From assembly GCA_934501535.1 (NCBI GenBank), contig CAKSUM010000001.1:124001-188000 (forward strand): a stretch of DNA of 64,000 bases, written 5' to 3'. Source of the stretch: an uncultured Clostridia bacterium. GTDB lineage: Bacteria > Bacillota > Clostridia > UBA1381. The position numbers and the translations under genes were made by a program. Under the pieces are notes generated by a model. The model saw nothing but the letters and a program-made list of their open reading frames with translations. It did not search any database and was not told where the DNA came from. Shown here piece by piece: positions 51,916-59,348 of the stretch. The stretch's first letter is position 1. Every line of letters starts with the position of its first letter.

Positions 51916-52665
51916 ATGAAACCGGACAAAATTATTGCAGTCAGAAACAACAAAACGGTTTACCGCGACGGCGATTTGTGCATGAAGGTTTTTAACGAGG
52001 ATTTTTCCAAAGCGGATATTCTCAGCGAGGCTCTCAATCAGGCGAGAGTGGAAGAAACCGGACTGAACATTCCCAAGGTCGAAGAAGTTACCGTAATAGA
52101 CGGCAAATGGGCTATAGTGTCAACCTACATCAAGGGACAGACGCTTGCGCAGCTTATGCATGACAATCCGGATAAAAAGGACGAATATATGAATTTATTC
52201 GTTGATTTGCAGCTGAAAATGCATGAGAAAACCTGTCCTATGCTGAATAAGCTCAAGGACAAAATGAACCGCAAAATCAGTCAGACCGATTTGTCGGCAA
52301 CGGTTCGTTATGACCTGCACACAAGGCTTGAATCAATGCCCAAGCACAACAAGCTGTGTCACGGCGACTTCAATCCCTCGAACATTATTATAGCCGATGA
52401 CGGCACGCCGTATATTCTTGACTGGTCGCACGCGACGCAGGGAAACGCCTCGGCGGACGCTGCCAGAACCTATCTTCTGTTCTGGCTTGACGGCGACATA
52501 AACGGCGCAAAAAAATACCTTGAGCTGTTCTGCGAAAAAAGCAACACGGCTATGCAGTATGTGCAGAAATGGATGCCCATTGTTGCAGCGTCACAAACGG
52601 TTAAGGGTAACGAAAAAGAACGTGAATTTTTGAACTCATGGATTGACGTTGTGGATTATCAGTAA
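51916..52665 (+). CDS. APH/choline-kinase-like phosphotransferase
   Basis: 249-aa protein-kinase-like small-molecule phosphotransferase. The catalytic loop is CHGDFNPSNIIIADDG (Asp and Asn) and the metal-binding Asp is in ILDWSHAT; the N-lobe has the lysine in LCMKVFNED and IVSTYIKGQTL around the hinge. ATG at 51916 follows AAGGAGGG that overlaps the adhE stop region; a longer frame inside adhE is rejected. The gene lies 16 bases after adhE and is probably co-transcribed. Substrate unknown; choline, a sugar or a protein are possible, and resistance is unlikely from context. Confidence 0.85.
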   Translation: MKPDKIIAVRNNKTVYRDGDLCMKVFNEDFSKADILSEALNQARVEETGLNIPKVEEVTVIDGKWAIVSTYIKGQTLAQLMHDNPDKKDEYMNLFVDLQLKMHEKTCPMLNKLKDKMNRKISQTDLSATVRYDLHTRLESMPKHNKLCHGDFNPSNIIIADDGTPYILDWSHATQGNASADAARTYLLFWLDGDINGAKKYLELFCEKSNTAMQYVQKWMPIVAASQTVKGNEKEREFLNSWIDVVDYQ

Positions 52666-52670
52666 TTTAT

Positions 52671-52711
52671 CGGATATATGAAAGACTGCCTTGCGGTTTT
52701 TCATATATCCG
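52671..52711 (+). terminator. Strong 19-bp hairpin after the kinase gene
   Basis: Arms 52671-52689 and 52693-52711 pair over 19 bp with two G-T pairs and a CTT loop. There is no T run after it, so it is either a weak terminator or an mRNA stability element between adhE-kinase and the hydrogenase genes. No convincing promoter is seen between here and 52791. Confidence 0.6.
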
Positions 52712-52790
52712 TCAATGCGTCTTATCGGCCCGCGGTAAGATATGCATTAAATAAAATTAAACAGCGGGCGGAAAGGCTAAGGAATTAACT

Positions 52791-53033
52791 ATGAAAATTA
52801 CAGTATGTATCGGCTCCTCCTGTCATATCAAGGGGTCAAGACAGGTGGTTGAGCAGCTTCAGTACCTCATTCCGGAGAACAACCTGAGCGATAAGGTTGA
52901 GCTTGCCGGAACTTTCTGCATGGGCAGATGTCAGGACGGCGTATGCGTCACCGTTGACGATAAATTTTTCTCGGTTACGCCCGATACCGTCGATGACTTC
53001 TTCAAAGAAAATGTACTGAGTGTGGTGAAATAA
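52791..53033 (+). CDS. Small NuoE-like [2Fe-2S] thioredoxin-fold protein (1)
   Basis: 80-aa ferredoxin of the thioredoxin-like [2Fe-2S] type, as in the C-terminal part of NuoE/HydC. Four cysteines are in the expected pairs: CIGSSC and FCMGRC. It lacks the helical N-terminal domain of full NuoE. It heads a set of [FeFe]-hydrogenase-related genes and probably moves electrons to or from the sensor or hydrogenase. A similar protein is encoded one base downstream. Confidence 0.85.
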   Translation: MKITVCIGSSCHIKGSRQVVEQLQYLIPENNLSDKVELAGTFCMGRCQDGVCVTVDDKFFSVTPDTVDDFFKENVLSVVK

Positions 53034-53034
53034 T

Positions 53035-53286
53035 TTGCTGATTGAAATATGTATCGGCTCCTCCTGCTACCTGAAAGGTTCGCAAAAGCTGGTTGAGCTG
53101 TTCCAAAAAGAAATCGAAAGCCGTAAACTCGACGCACAAATTACACTTGCCGGCTGTTTCTGCAAAGGCATGTGCAACCGCGAGGGAGTTACAATCGTAA
53201 TCGATGATGTTCCGTTCACCGGAATAACACCCGAAAAATTCGATGAATTTTTCCAAAAAAACGTATTAGAAAATTCTCACAGTTAA
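53035..53286 (+). CDS. Small NuoE-like [2Fe-2S] thioredoxin-fold protein (2)
   Basis: 83-aa paralogue of the preceding protein (CIGSSC and CFCKGMC). It starts with TTG at 53035, one base after the previous stop, with only a poor GGTG ribosome site, so its translation probably depends on coupling. The second cysteine pair is followed by an acidic and Val/Ile-rich strand region, as in its neighbour, but the two share only moderate identity. The pair may form a heterodimer. Confidence 0.83.
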   Translation: MLIEICIGSSCYLKGSQKLVELFQKEIESRKLDAQITLAGCFCKGMCNREGVTIVIDDVPFTGITPEKFDEFFQKNVLENSHS

Positions 53287-53299
53287 TGGGGGTATTATA

Positions 53300-54976
53300 G
53301 TGGCAGACTGTCTGACCTTAAAAAAATCCAACTGTAAAAACTGCTATAAATGTATCCGCCACTGTCCGGTAAAATCAATCCGCTTTTCCGGAAATCAGGC
53401 GTATATCATAGGCAATGAATGTATTCTTTGCGGACAATGTTTTGTAGTCTGTCCGCAGGACGCAAAGCAAATCGTTGACGAAACCGAAAAGGTGAAGGTA
53501 CTCCTTCAAAGCGGTGCGCCGGTTTATGTCAGCATTGCTCCGTCCTTTATCGCAAACTATGAAGGCGTTGGAATTAATTCCATGCGCAGCGCACTCCGCC
53601 GGCTGGGTTTTGCAGATGTTGAAGAAACCGCTATCGGCGCGACCATCGTAAAAAATGAATACGAAAGAATGATTAACGAGGACGGCAGGGATATTATTAT
53701 CTCATCATGCTGTCATTCCGTAAATCTGCTCATCCAGAAAAATTTCCCGGCAGAGCTTCCGTATCTTGCGGACATCTACTCCCCGATGCAAGCTCACTGC
53801 CTTGAAATCAAAAAGAAAAATCCACAGGCAAAAACCGTGTTTATCGGGCCGTGTGTGGCAAAAAAGGACGAGGCGGAATATTATGGCGGCATCGTAGACG
53901 CGGTGCTTACTTTTGATGAGCTTACAAAATGGCTCAAAGAGGAAAGCGTCGAACTCAAACAGGAAATCTTCGAGAATGAAAACAGCCGCGCAAGGTTTTT
54001 CCCGACAACAGGCGGAATTTTAAAGACAATGGCACAGGACAATCCGAACTACACTTACATGGCGGTAGACGGCGTCGAAAACTGCATTGCGGCGCTGCAT
54101 GACATCGAAAGCGGCAAAATCCATAAATGCTTTATTGAAATGTCTGCCTGCAGCGGCAGCTGCGTCGGCGGTCCCGTAATGGAAAAATTCCACAGAAGCC
54201 CTGTAAAGGACTATATGGCTGTTTCGGAATTTGCCGGAAAAAAGGATTTCGAGGTTGAACAACCCGACAGCCTGTCATTGAAAAAAACATTTACGATTAT
54301 TGAGAAAAAGTTGCCGCAGCCGTCGGAAACGGAAATTAACAATATCCTGCGTGAAATGGGTAAATTCAAACCGTCGGACGAGCTTAACTGCGGCTCTTGC
54401 GGCTATGATACCTGCCGCGAAAAGGCGGTTGCCATTCTGCAGGGCAAAGCGGAAATATCAATGTGTCTGCCCTTCCTTAAGGATAAGGCGGAAAGCTTTT
54501 CCGATACTATCGTTAAAAACACGCCTAACGGTCTTATCGTTCTGAACGAGGCGCTTGAGGTTCAGCAGATTAACGCCTCCGCGCTTAAAATGATTAATCT
54601 ACGTAGCAAAAAAGATATTCTGGGTGATTTAATCGTCAGGGTACTTGACCCTAAGCCTTTTATGGACGTACTCAAAACCGGCAGGAGTATAAAAAACAAA
54701 CGTACATATCTTGCCGAATATGAAAGATATGTAGAACAGACAATCGTTTATGACAAGGATTATAAGCTGATTATCTGTATCATGCGCGACATAACCGAAG
54801 AGGAGCACGCGCGCGAAAAGAAAGAACAGATAAGCCGCAACACGGTTGAAATTGCCGACAACGTAGTTGACAAGCAGATGCGTATTGTACAGGAAATCGC
54901 GTCGCTGCTCGGCGAAACAACCGCTGAAACAAAAATTGCACTTACAAAACTAAAGGAGACCATTGCAGATGAATAA
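53300..54976 (+). CDS. [FeFe]-hydrogenase-like sensor with PAS domain (HydS type)
   Basis: 558-aa multi-domain protein. Order: two [4Fe-4S] ferredoxin motifs (C12-C15-C18-C22 and C41-C44-C47-C51); H-cluster domain with SSCCHS (C137, C138), GPCVAKKDE (C185) and EMSACSGSC (C284, C288); a four-Cys Fe-S domain near CGSCGYDTC (about 360-385); a PAS domain (about 400-500); a helical tail. All H-cluster cysteine positions are kept, but the loops differ from catalytic enzymes (TSCCP to SSCCH, MPC to GPC). This matches group C, proposed H2 or redox sensors. It starts with GTG at 53300. No kinase domain is present; a phosphatase gene overlaps its end. Confidence 0.88.
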   Translation: MADCLTLKKSNCKNCYKCIRHCPVKSIRFSGNQAYIIGNECILCGQCFVVCPQDAKQIVDETEKVKVLLQSGAPVYVSIAPSFIANYEGVGINSMRSALRRLGFADVEETAIGATIVKNEYERMINEDGRDIIISSCCHSVNLLIQKNFPAELPYLADIYSPMQAHCLEIKKKNPQAKTVFIGPCVAKKDEAEYYGGIVDAVLTFDELTKWLKEESVELKQEIFENENSRARFFPTTGGILKTMAQDNPNYTYMAVDGVENCIAALHDIESGKIHKCFIEMSACSGSCVGGPVMEKFHRSPVKDYMAVSEFAGKKDFEVEQPDSLSLKKTFTIIEKKLPQPSETEINNILREMGKFKPSDELNCGSCGYDTCREKAVAILQGKAEISMCLPFLKDKAESFSDTIVKNTPNGLIVLNEALEVQQINASALKMINLRSKKDILGDLIVRVLDPKPFMDVLKTGRSIKNKRTYLAEYERYVEQTIVYDKDYKLIICIMRDITEEEHAREKKEQISRNTVEIADNVVDKQMRIVQEIASLLGETTAETKIALTKLKETIADE

Positions 54977-56141
54977 TTTATGCGCAGACATAGGCTACAA
55001 AAGCATAAACCATTTCGGTGAACAGCTCTGCGGCGACCATGTAGATGTCGTCAGCCAGGGGGAAAATTCATCGGTAATTGTTCTTGCGGACGGTCTTGGA
55101 AGCGGAGTAAAAGCGAGCATTTTGTCGACGCTGACCTCAAAAATCATTTCCACCATGATGGCGGAGGGCATTTCGCTCGAGGACTGTGTTTCAACCATCG
55201 CCGCAACTCTCCCGATATGCTCGGTGCGCGGCGTCGCATACTCGACATTTACCATAATTCATCTGATTGACAATGAAACGGCGGAGCTTATACAGTATGA
55301 CAATCCGCATGTAATCTTCTTCCGCGATAACAAAAACTACGATTATCCCAAATCGGAAATGAACATCGGCGGAAAAAAGGTATACAAATCAGTAATAAAT
55401 TTGCAGGAAAATGACATTTTTATAGCTATGAGCGACGGCTGTCCGCATGCCGGCATCGGTATGGCGTACAACTTCGGCTGGAAACGCGATGACATTATCG
55501 AATTTCTGGAGCCGCTTACTTTCGGCGGATTTACCGCAAAGACCCTCGCCACAATCCTTGTTGACGAATGTTACAAGCTCTACGGTGAGAAACCCGGCGA
55601 TGACGCCACCGCATGTGTGGTGCGCATCAGAAAACGTGCGCCGGTCAATCTTCTGTTCGGTCCGCCCTCCAACCGTGATGACGCCAACCGCATGATGTCC
55701 CTTTTCTTTTCCAAAGAGGGAAAACATATCGTTTGCGGCGGCACAACTTCGTCAATCGCAGCCAAATATTTGGGCAAAACAGTTAAAACAAGTCTGAAAT
55801 TTGAAGTAAGCGACGTTCCGCCGATTGCGGAAATCGAGGGTGTTGACCTTGTTACCGAGGGTGTTATAACCATAAACAAGGTACTCGAATACGCCAGGGA
55901 TTATCTCAGCGGAAATGAAAGCTATTCCCACTGGGGCTACAAGCATGACGGTGCCTCGCTTATCTGCCAGCTGCTGTTTGAAGAAGCAACCGATATAAAC
56001 TTTTTTGTCGGCAGAGCCATAAACCCTGCACACCAAAACCCGGATTTACCTATTAATTTTAACATTAAAATGAACCTTGTTGAAGAACTTTCAAAATGTC
56101 TTGAACAAATGGGCAAAAGAATTAAGGTAATCTATTTCTGA
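54969..56141 (+). CDS. SpoIIE-type PP2C protein phosphatase
   Basis: 390-aa Ser/Thr phosphatase. The three metal-binding Asp motifs are present: VLADGLGSGVKAS, AMSDGCPHAG and PGDDATACVV. About 150 C-terminal residues form a separate domain of unknown role, with GGTTSSIAAKYLG. It overlaps the sensor gene by 8 bases, so the two products are probably made together. Start: ATG at 54969 is used; TTG at 54963 is closer to the AAAGGAGA site. Phosphatases of this type are known beside group C hydrogenases and probably carry the output signal. Confidence 0.87.
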   Translation: MNNLCADIGYKSINHFGEQLCGDHVDVVSQGENSSVIVLADGLGSGVKASILSTLTSKIISTMMAEGISLEDCVSTIAATLPICSVRGVAYSTFTIIHLIDNETAELIQYDNPHVIFFRDNKNYDYPKSEMNIGGKKVYKSVINLQENDIFIAMSDGCPHAGIGMAYNFGWKRDDIIEFLEPLTFGGFTAKTLATILVDECYKLYGEKPGDDATACVVRIRKRAPVNLLFGPPSNRDDANRMMSLFFSKEGKHIVCGGTTSSIAAKYLGKTVKTSLKFEVSDVPPIAEIEGVDLVTEGVITINKVLEYARDYLSGNESYSHWGYKHDGASLICQLLFEEATDINFFVGRAINPAHQNPDLPINFNIKMNLVEELSKCLEQMGKRIKVIYF

Positions 56142-56154
56142 TATAATTCTGCAC

Positions 56155-56169
56155 TCCGCAATCTGCGGA
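56155..56169 (+). other. Short intercistronic hairpin
   Basis: TCCGCA-ATC-TGCGGA, 6 bp perfect, in the 77-base gap between the phosphatase and hydrogenase genes. No T run; probably an mRNA processing or stability element, if anything. Confidence 0.35.
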
Positions 56170-56218
56170 TTACAGCCATTAAATATACTCTATCGCAAAA
56201 CAGAAAGGACTAAAAGAT

Positions 56219-57643
56219 ATGAGAAAATTTGATACGAAGGTTCAGCATCTGAAATACAAGGTTCTTCGCGAGGTAGCCCGCGAAGCATGGAACGATACGC
56301 TGCTTGACAGCCTTTTGAGTATTCCGGAACGCATTGTCCCCGGCAACACCCCGACGATGCGCTGCTGCGTATACAAGGAGCGCGCAATCCTGGGAGAACG
56401 CGTCAAAATAGCAATGGGCGGCGACAAGGAAAATCCAAACGTCATTGAAGTCATTGAGATCGCATGCGACGAATGTCCGATGTCCGGCTATGAAGTTACC
56501 GATTCCTGCCGCGGCTGTCTTGCGCACCGCTGTGAGGACGTCTGCAAGCGCGGTGCACTCAGCTTTGACATGAACCATGTGGCTCATATTGATAAATCTA
56601 AATGCGTAAATTGCGGCTCATGTGCAAAAGTATGTCCGTTCTCTGCCATCATTGACAGAAAACGTCCGTGCCAGAATGCATGCAAGGTAAAGGCAATTTC
56701 AATGAACGAAAACAAAGCGGCAAAAATCGATAATGACAAGTGTATTGCCTGCGGTGCATGCGTTTACCAGTGTCCGTTCGGCGCAATTACCGATAAATCA
56801 TACATTCTTGACGTCATAAATATGATCAAGGAAAGCGAAAATAATACAAAATACAAGGTTTTTGCAGTAGTTGCACCGGCAATTTCAAGCCAGTTCAAGT
56901 ATGCAAAGCTGGGACAGGTTATCCGCGGCCTCAAGGAGCTTGGTTTCTATACTGTTATCGAGGCGGCACTCGGCGCAGATATGGTTGCATGCGCTGAGTC
57001 AAAAGAGCTGGCGGAAAAAGGCTTCCTTACAAGCTCATGCTGCCCCGCGTTCGTTGACTATGTTCATAAAACATTCCCCGACCTCGTACAGTATATCTCG
57101 CATAACCTCTCCCCAATGGCGACAATTTCCAAATATATAAAAGAACATGAGGGTCCGTGTAAAGTAGTGTTTATCGGCCCGTGCACGGCAAAGAAAGCAG
57201 AAGTTCTGAAAGATGAGGTTAAGCCGTATGTGGATTCATGCATGACATTCGAGGAGCTTCAGGCGCTTTTTGACAGCCGCGACCTGGATATAACCACGCT
57301 GGAGGAAGATGTGCTTGACAATGCGTCATATTACGGCAGAATATTTGCACGCAGCGGCGGTCTTTCCGACGCCGTCAAGCAGGGACTTATCGAAAACGGC
57401 ATTGAAGATTTCGAGCTAAAACCAGTTCCGTGTGACGGAATTGAGGCATGCCGCATGGCACTGCTGAAGAAAAGTAAAAATATTTTAAGCGGAAACTTCA
57501 TCGAAGGTATGGCATGCCTCGGCGGCTGTATAGGCGGTGCCGGATGCTTAACGCACGGTGAAAGAAACAAAACCGAAGTAGACAAGTACGGTATGGAAGC
57601 TCACGAAAAAACTATTTCCGACGCTATATCGGTGCTAAAGTAA
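56219..57643 (+). CDS. [FeFe]-hydrogenase, group B-like
   Basis: 474-aa hydrogenase. The N-terminal 120 residues carry an unusual Cys set (C49, C50, C83, C86, C97, C100, C105, C109). Ferredoxin motifs C129-C132-C135-C139 and C175-C178-C181-C185 follow, with C151 and C155 between. The H-cluster loops are TSSCCPAF (C274, C275), FIGPCTAKK (C322) and GMACLGGCIGG (C433, C437). Unlike the upstream sensor, the TSSCCP-type loop is preserved, so this is the more likely catalyst of H2 formation with ferredoxin. GAMACLGG-type loop three and the GPC loop fit group B. Ribosome site AAAGGA; ends at a strong terminator. Confidence 0.9.
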   Translation: MRKFDTKVQHLKYKVLREVAREAWNDTLLDSLLSIPERIVPGNTPTMRCCVYKERAILGERVKIAMGGDKENPNVIEVIEIACDECPMSGYEVTDSCRGCLAHRCEDVCKRGALSFDMNHVAHIDKSKCVNCGSCAKVCPFSAIIDRKRPCQNACKVKAISMNENKAAKIDNDKCIACGACVYQCPFGAITDKSYILDVINMIKESENNTKYKVFAVVAPAISSQFKYAKLGQVIRGLKELGFYTVIEAALGADMVACAESKELAEKGFLTSSCCPAFVDYVHKTFPDLVQYISHNLSPMATISKYIKEHEGPCKVVFIGPCTAKKAEVLKDEVKPYVDSCMTFEELQALFDSRDLDITTLEEDVLDNASYYGRIFARSGGLSDAVKQGLIENGIEDFELKPVPCDGIEACRMALLKKSKNILSGNFIEGMACLGGCIGGAGCLTHGERNKTEVDKYGMEAHEKTISDAISVLK

Positions 57644-57656
57644 AATTAAAAAAACT

Positions 57657-57683
57657 AAAAGCCCGGACTTTTCGGGCTTTTTT
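57657..57683 (+). terminator. Terminator of the hydrogenase unit
   Basis: AAAGCCCG-GACTT-TTCGGGCTTTTTTTT: GC-rich stem and a run of eight T, 14 bases after the hydrogenase stop. Confidence 0.9.
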
Positions 57684-57694
57684 TGCAGACTGAG

Positions 57695-57727
57695 TGCGGC
57701 AGCAAAATAAATTTGCCGCTGCTTTTT
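57695..57727 (+). terminator. Second hairpin, palindrome family
   Basis: GCGGCAGCAAAAT and ATTTGCCGCTGC form a stem with one wobble and one mismatch, followed by TTTTTT. Fourth member of the GCAGCAAAAT palindrome family, placed just behind a perfect terminator. Confidence 0.65.
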
Positions 57728-57765
57728 TGCCACATTTTACTTGTCATAAAAGTGCAGAAAATGTA

Positions 57766-57794
57766 TTGCAGTATTTTGCTAAAGATAGTACAAT
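57766..57794 (+). promoter_or_regulatory. Promoter of the SDR-AraC unit
   Basis: TTGCAG at 57766-57771, a 17-base spacer and TACAAT at 57789-57794. Confidence 0.55.
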
Positions 57795-57815
57795 ATTACA
57801 GAAAGGAGCATTTTC

Positions 57816-58520
57816 ATGAACAGAACAGTAATAATTACAGGTGCAACGAGCGGTTACGGGCTCGCAGCGGCAAAGAAATTCAAAGAAAACAAAGATACCG
57901 TAATAATTGCCTCAAGAAACGCGGAAAAAGTGAAAGATACTGTCTGCCGATACGGTTTTGATGACGGTTATGCACTGGAAGTTACAGATTATCAAAATTG
58001 GACTGAACTGAAAAGCTACGCAGTAAGCAACTACGGTCATATAGACGTACTTGTCAATAATGCAGGCTGCGGCGTGAAAATTGCAGATGCCACCGAACAG
58101 ACAAAGGAAACAATTGACCGTGCTATTGCCGTAAATTTAAACAGTGTTGTGTACGGTTCAAAGCTTTTCGGTGAGATCATGAAAAAGCAGAAGGACGGAA
58201 TGATAATAAATATTTCCTCTGTATGTGCAAGACACTGTTGGGCAGGCTGGTCTGTATACGCCGCTGCAAAGGCAGGTGTTTTAAATTTCACAAAAGGTCT
58301 TTACGTTGAGCTGCAGCCTTACGGTGTGCGTGCAACCTGCATTATCCCTGCCTCCGCAAGCACCGGATTTCAGAAAAATGCAGGTATTGATGAGGTTATT
58401 CAGTCACTGTCTGCGGACGACATTGCAAATGCCGTATTTTATGCCGCAAATCAGCCCAAGGGTGTTGTAATTGAGGAGATGACAGTATGGGGAACGGAAC
58501 AGGTGGTTCAGCCGTTATGA
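57816..58520 (+). CDS. Short-chain dehydrogenase/reductase
   Basis: 234-aa classical SDR. Cofactor motif TGATSGYG, then NNAG, the active-site Ser in NISSV and YAAAK with the catalytic Tyr and Lys. An Arg in IIASRNAEK after strand two is compatible with NADP(H). Ribosome site AAAGGAG. It shares an ATGA overlap with an AraC-type regulator, so the two are translationally coupled; substrate unknown. Confidence 0.9.
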   Translation: MNRTVIITGATSGYGLAAAKKFKENKDTVIIASRNAEKVKDTVCRYGFDDGYALEVTDYQNWTELKSYAVSNYGHIDVLVNNAGCGVKIADATEQTKETIDRAIAVNLNSVVYGSKLFGEIMKKQKDGMIINISSVCARHCWAGWSVYAAAKAGVLNFTKGLYVELQPYGVRATCIIPASASTGFQKNAGIDEVIQSLSADDIANAVFYAANQPKGVVIEEMTVWGTEQVVQPL

Positions 58521-59323
58521 TTAACAATATAAATAATTTTAATGACGTTATCGACTATATTGAAGAAAATCTTACAGAAACGCTTGATATAACCGCTATG
58601 GCAAAAAAAGCAAATATGTCGGTATATGAATTTCGCAGAATTTTCTCTTTTGCCGCGGGCATACCGATAAGTGAGTACATAAGGAAACGCAGACTCTCGG
58701 CAGCTGCCTTTGAACTTCTCGAAAAAACCGGCTCCGTCACCGATATTGCTTTGAAATACGGTTATGACAGCACATCTTCGTTTTCAAGAGCATTCAAGGA
58801 ATTTCAGGGTTTTTCTCCGAACGAAATTTCAAAAAACACCGTTAAGATGTTTACCAAGATAGGATTTGAATTCGGCATACACGGAGGCGCGGACATTTCG
58901 TACAAAATCATTTCCGAACCCGGGTTTTACATATGCGGCATAACCGGTTATTCTGACATTCATGACACGGAATGCTGTGAAAAAATATGGAAATCTTTTT
59001 ATAATACCGACCTATCCGATACCTGCAGCGAAAAAATATATGCTGCATATGAAAACAGCGACAATTCCGTAAAGTGTACCATAGGAGAAAGATGCAATGT
59101 CGATACCAAAAAATCGGTATATATCCCCCGCTCCGACTGGGCATGTTTTTCAATGCACGGTTCAGATGACCAAAACGTGAACGAATTTTACAGCAATATA
59201 CTGTTTCACTGGTTGAATTCCGGCAGTTATGAGAGAAATTATGATATACCAAATATCGAAGTATTTCCCTCCAACATGGACAATGACGGATTTGAATGGG
59301 ATATACTCATACCGATAAAATAA
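58517..59323 (+). CDS. AraC regulator with GyrI-like effector domain
   Basis: 268-aa regulator in which, opposite to most AraC proteins, the DNA-binding domain is N-terminal (DITAMAKKANMSVYEFRRIF and VTDIALKYGYDSTSSFSRAF, residues about 20-110) and the effector domain C-terminal (about 130-268, starting near EPGFYICGITGY, GyrI-like). This Rob/SoxS-type layout is common in regulators that bind hydrophobic compounds or drugs. The start at 58517 is set by the ATGA overlap with the SDR stop; ten extra codons upstream are inside the SDR gene. Confidence 0.88.
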   Translation: MINNINNFNDVIDYIEENLTETLDITAMAKKANMSVYEFRRIFSFAAGIPISEYIRKRRLSAAAFELLEKTGSVTDIALKYGYDSTSSFSRAFKEFQGFSPNEISKNTVKMFTKIGFEFGIHGGADISYKIISEPGFYICGITGYSDIHDTECCEKIWKSFYNTDLSDTCSEKIYAAYENSDNSVKCTIGERCNVDTKKSVYIPRSDWACFSMHGSDDQNVNEFYSNILFHWLNSGSYERNYDIPNIEVFPSNMDNDGFEWDILIPIK

Positions 59324-59348
59324 GGTTTTACAGCAAATCGGAGGAAAT

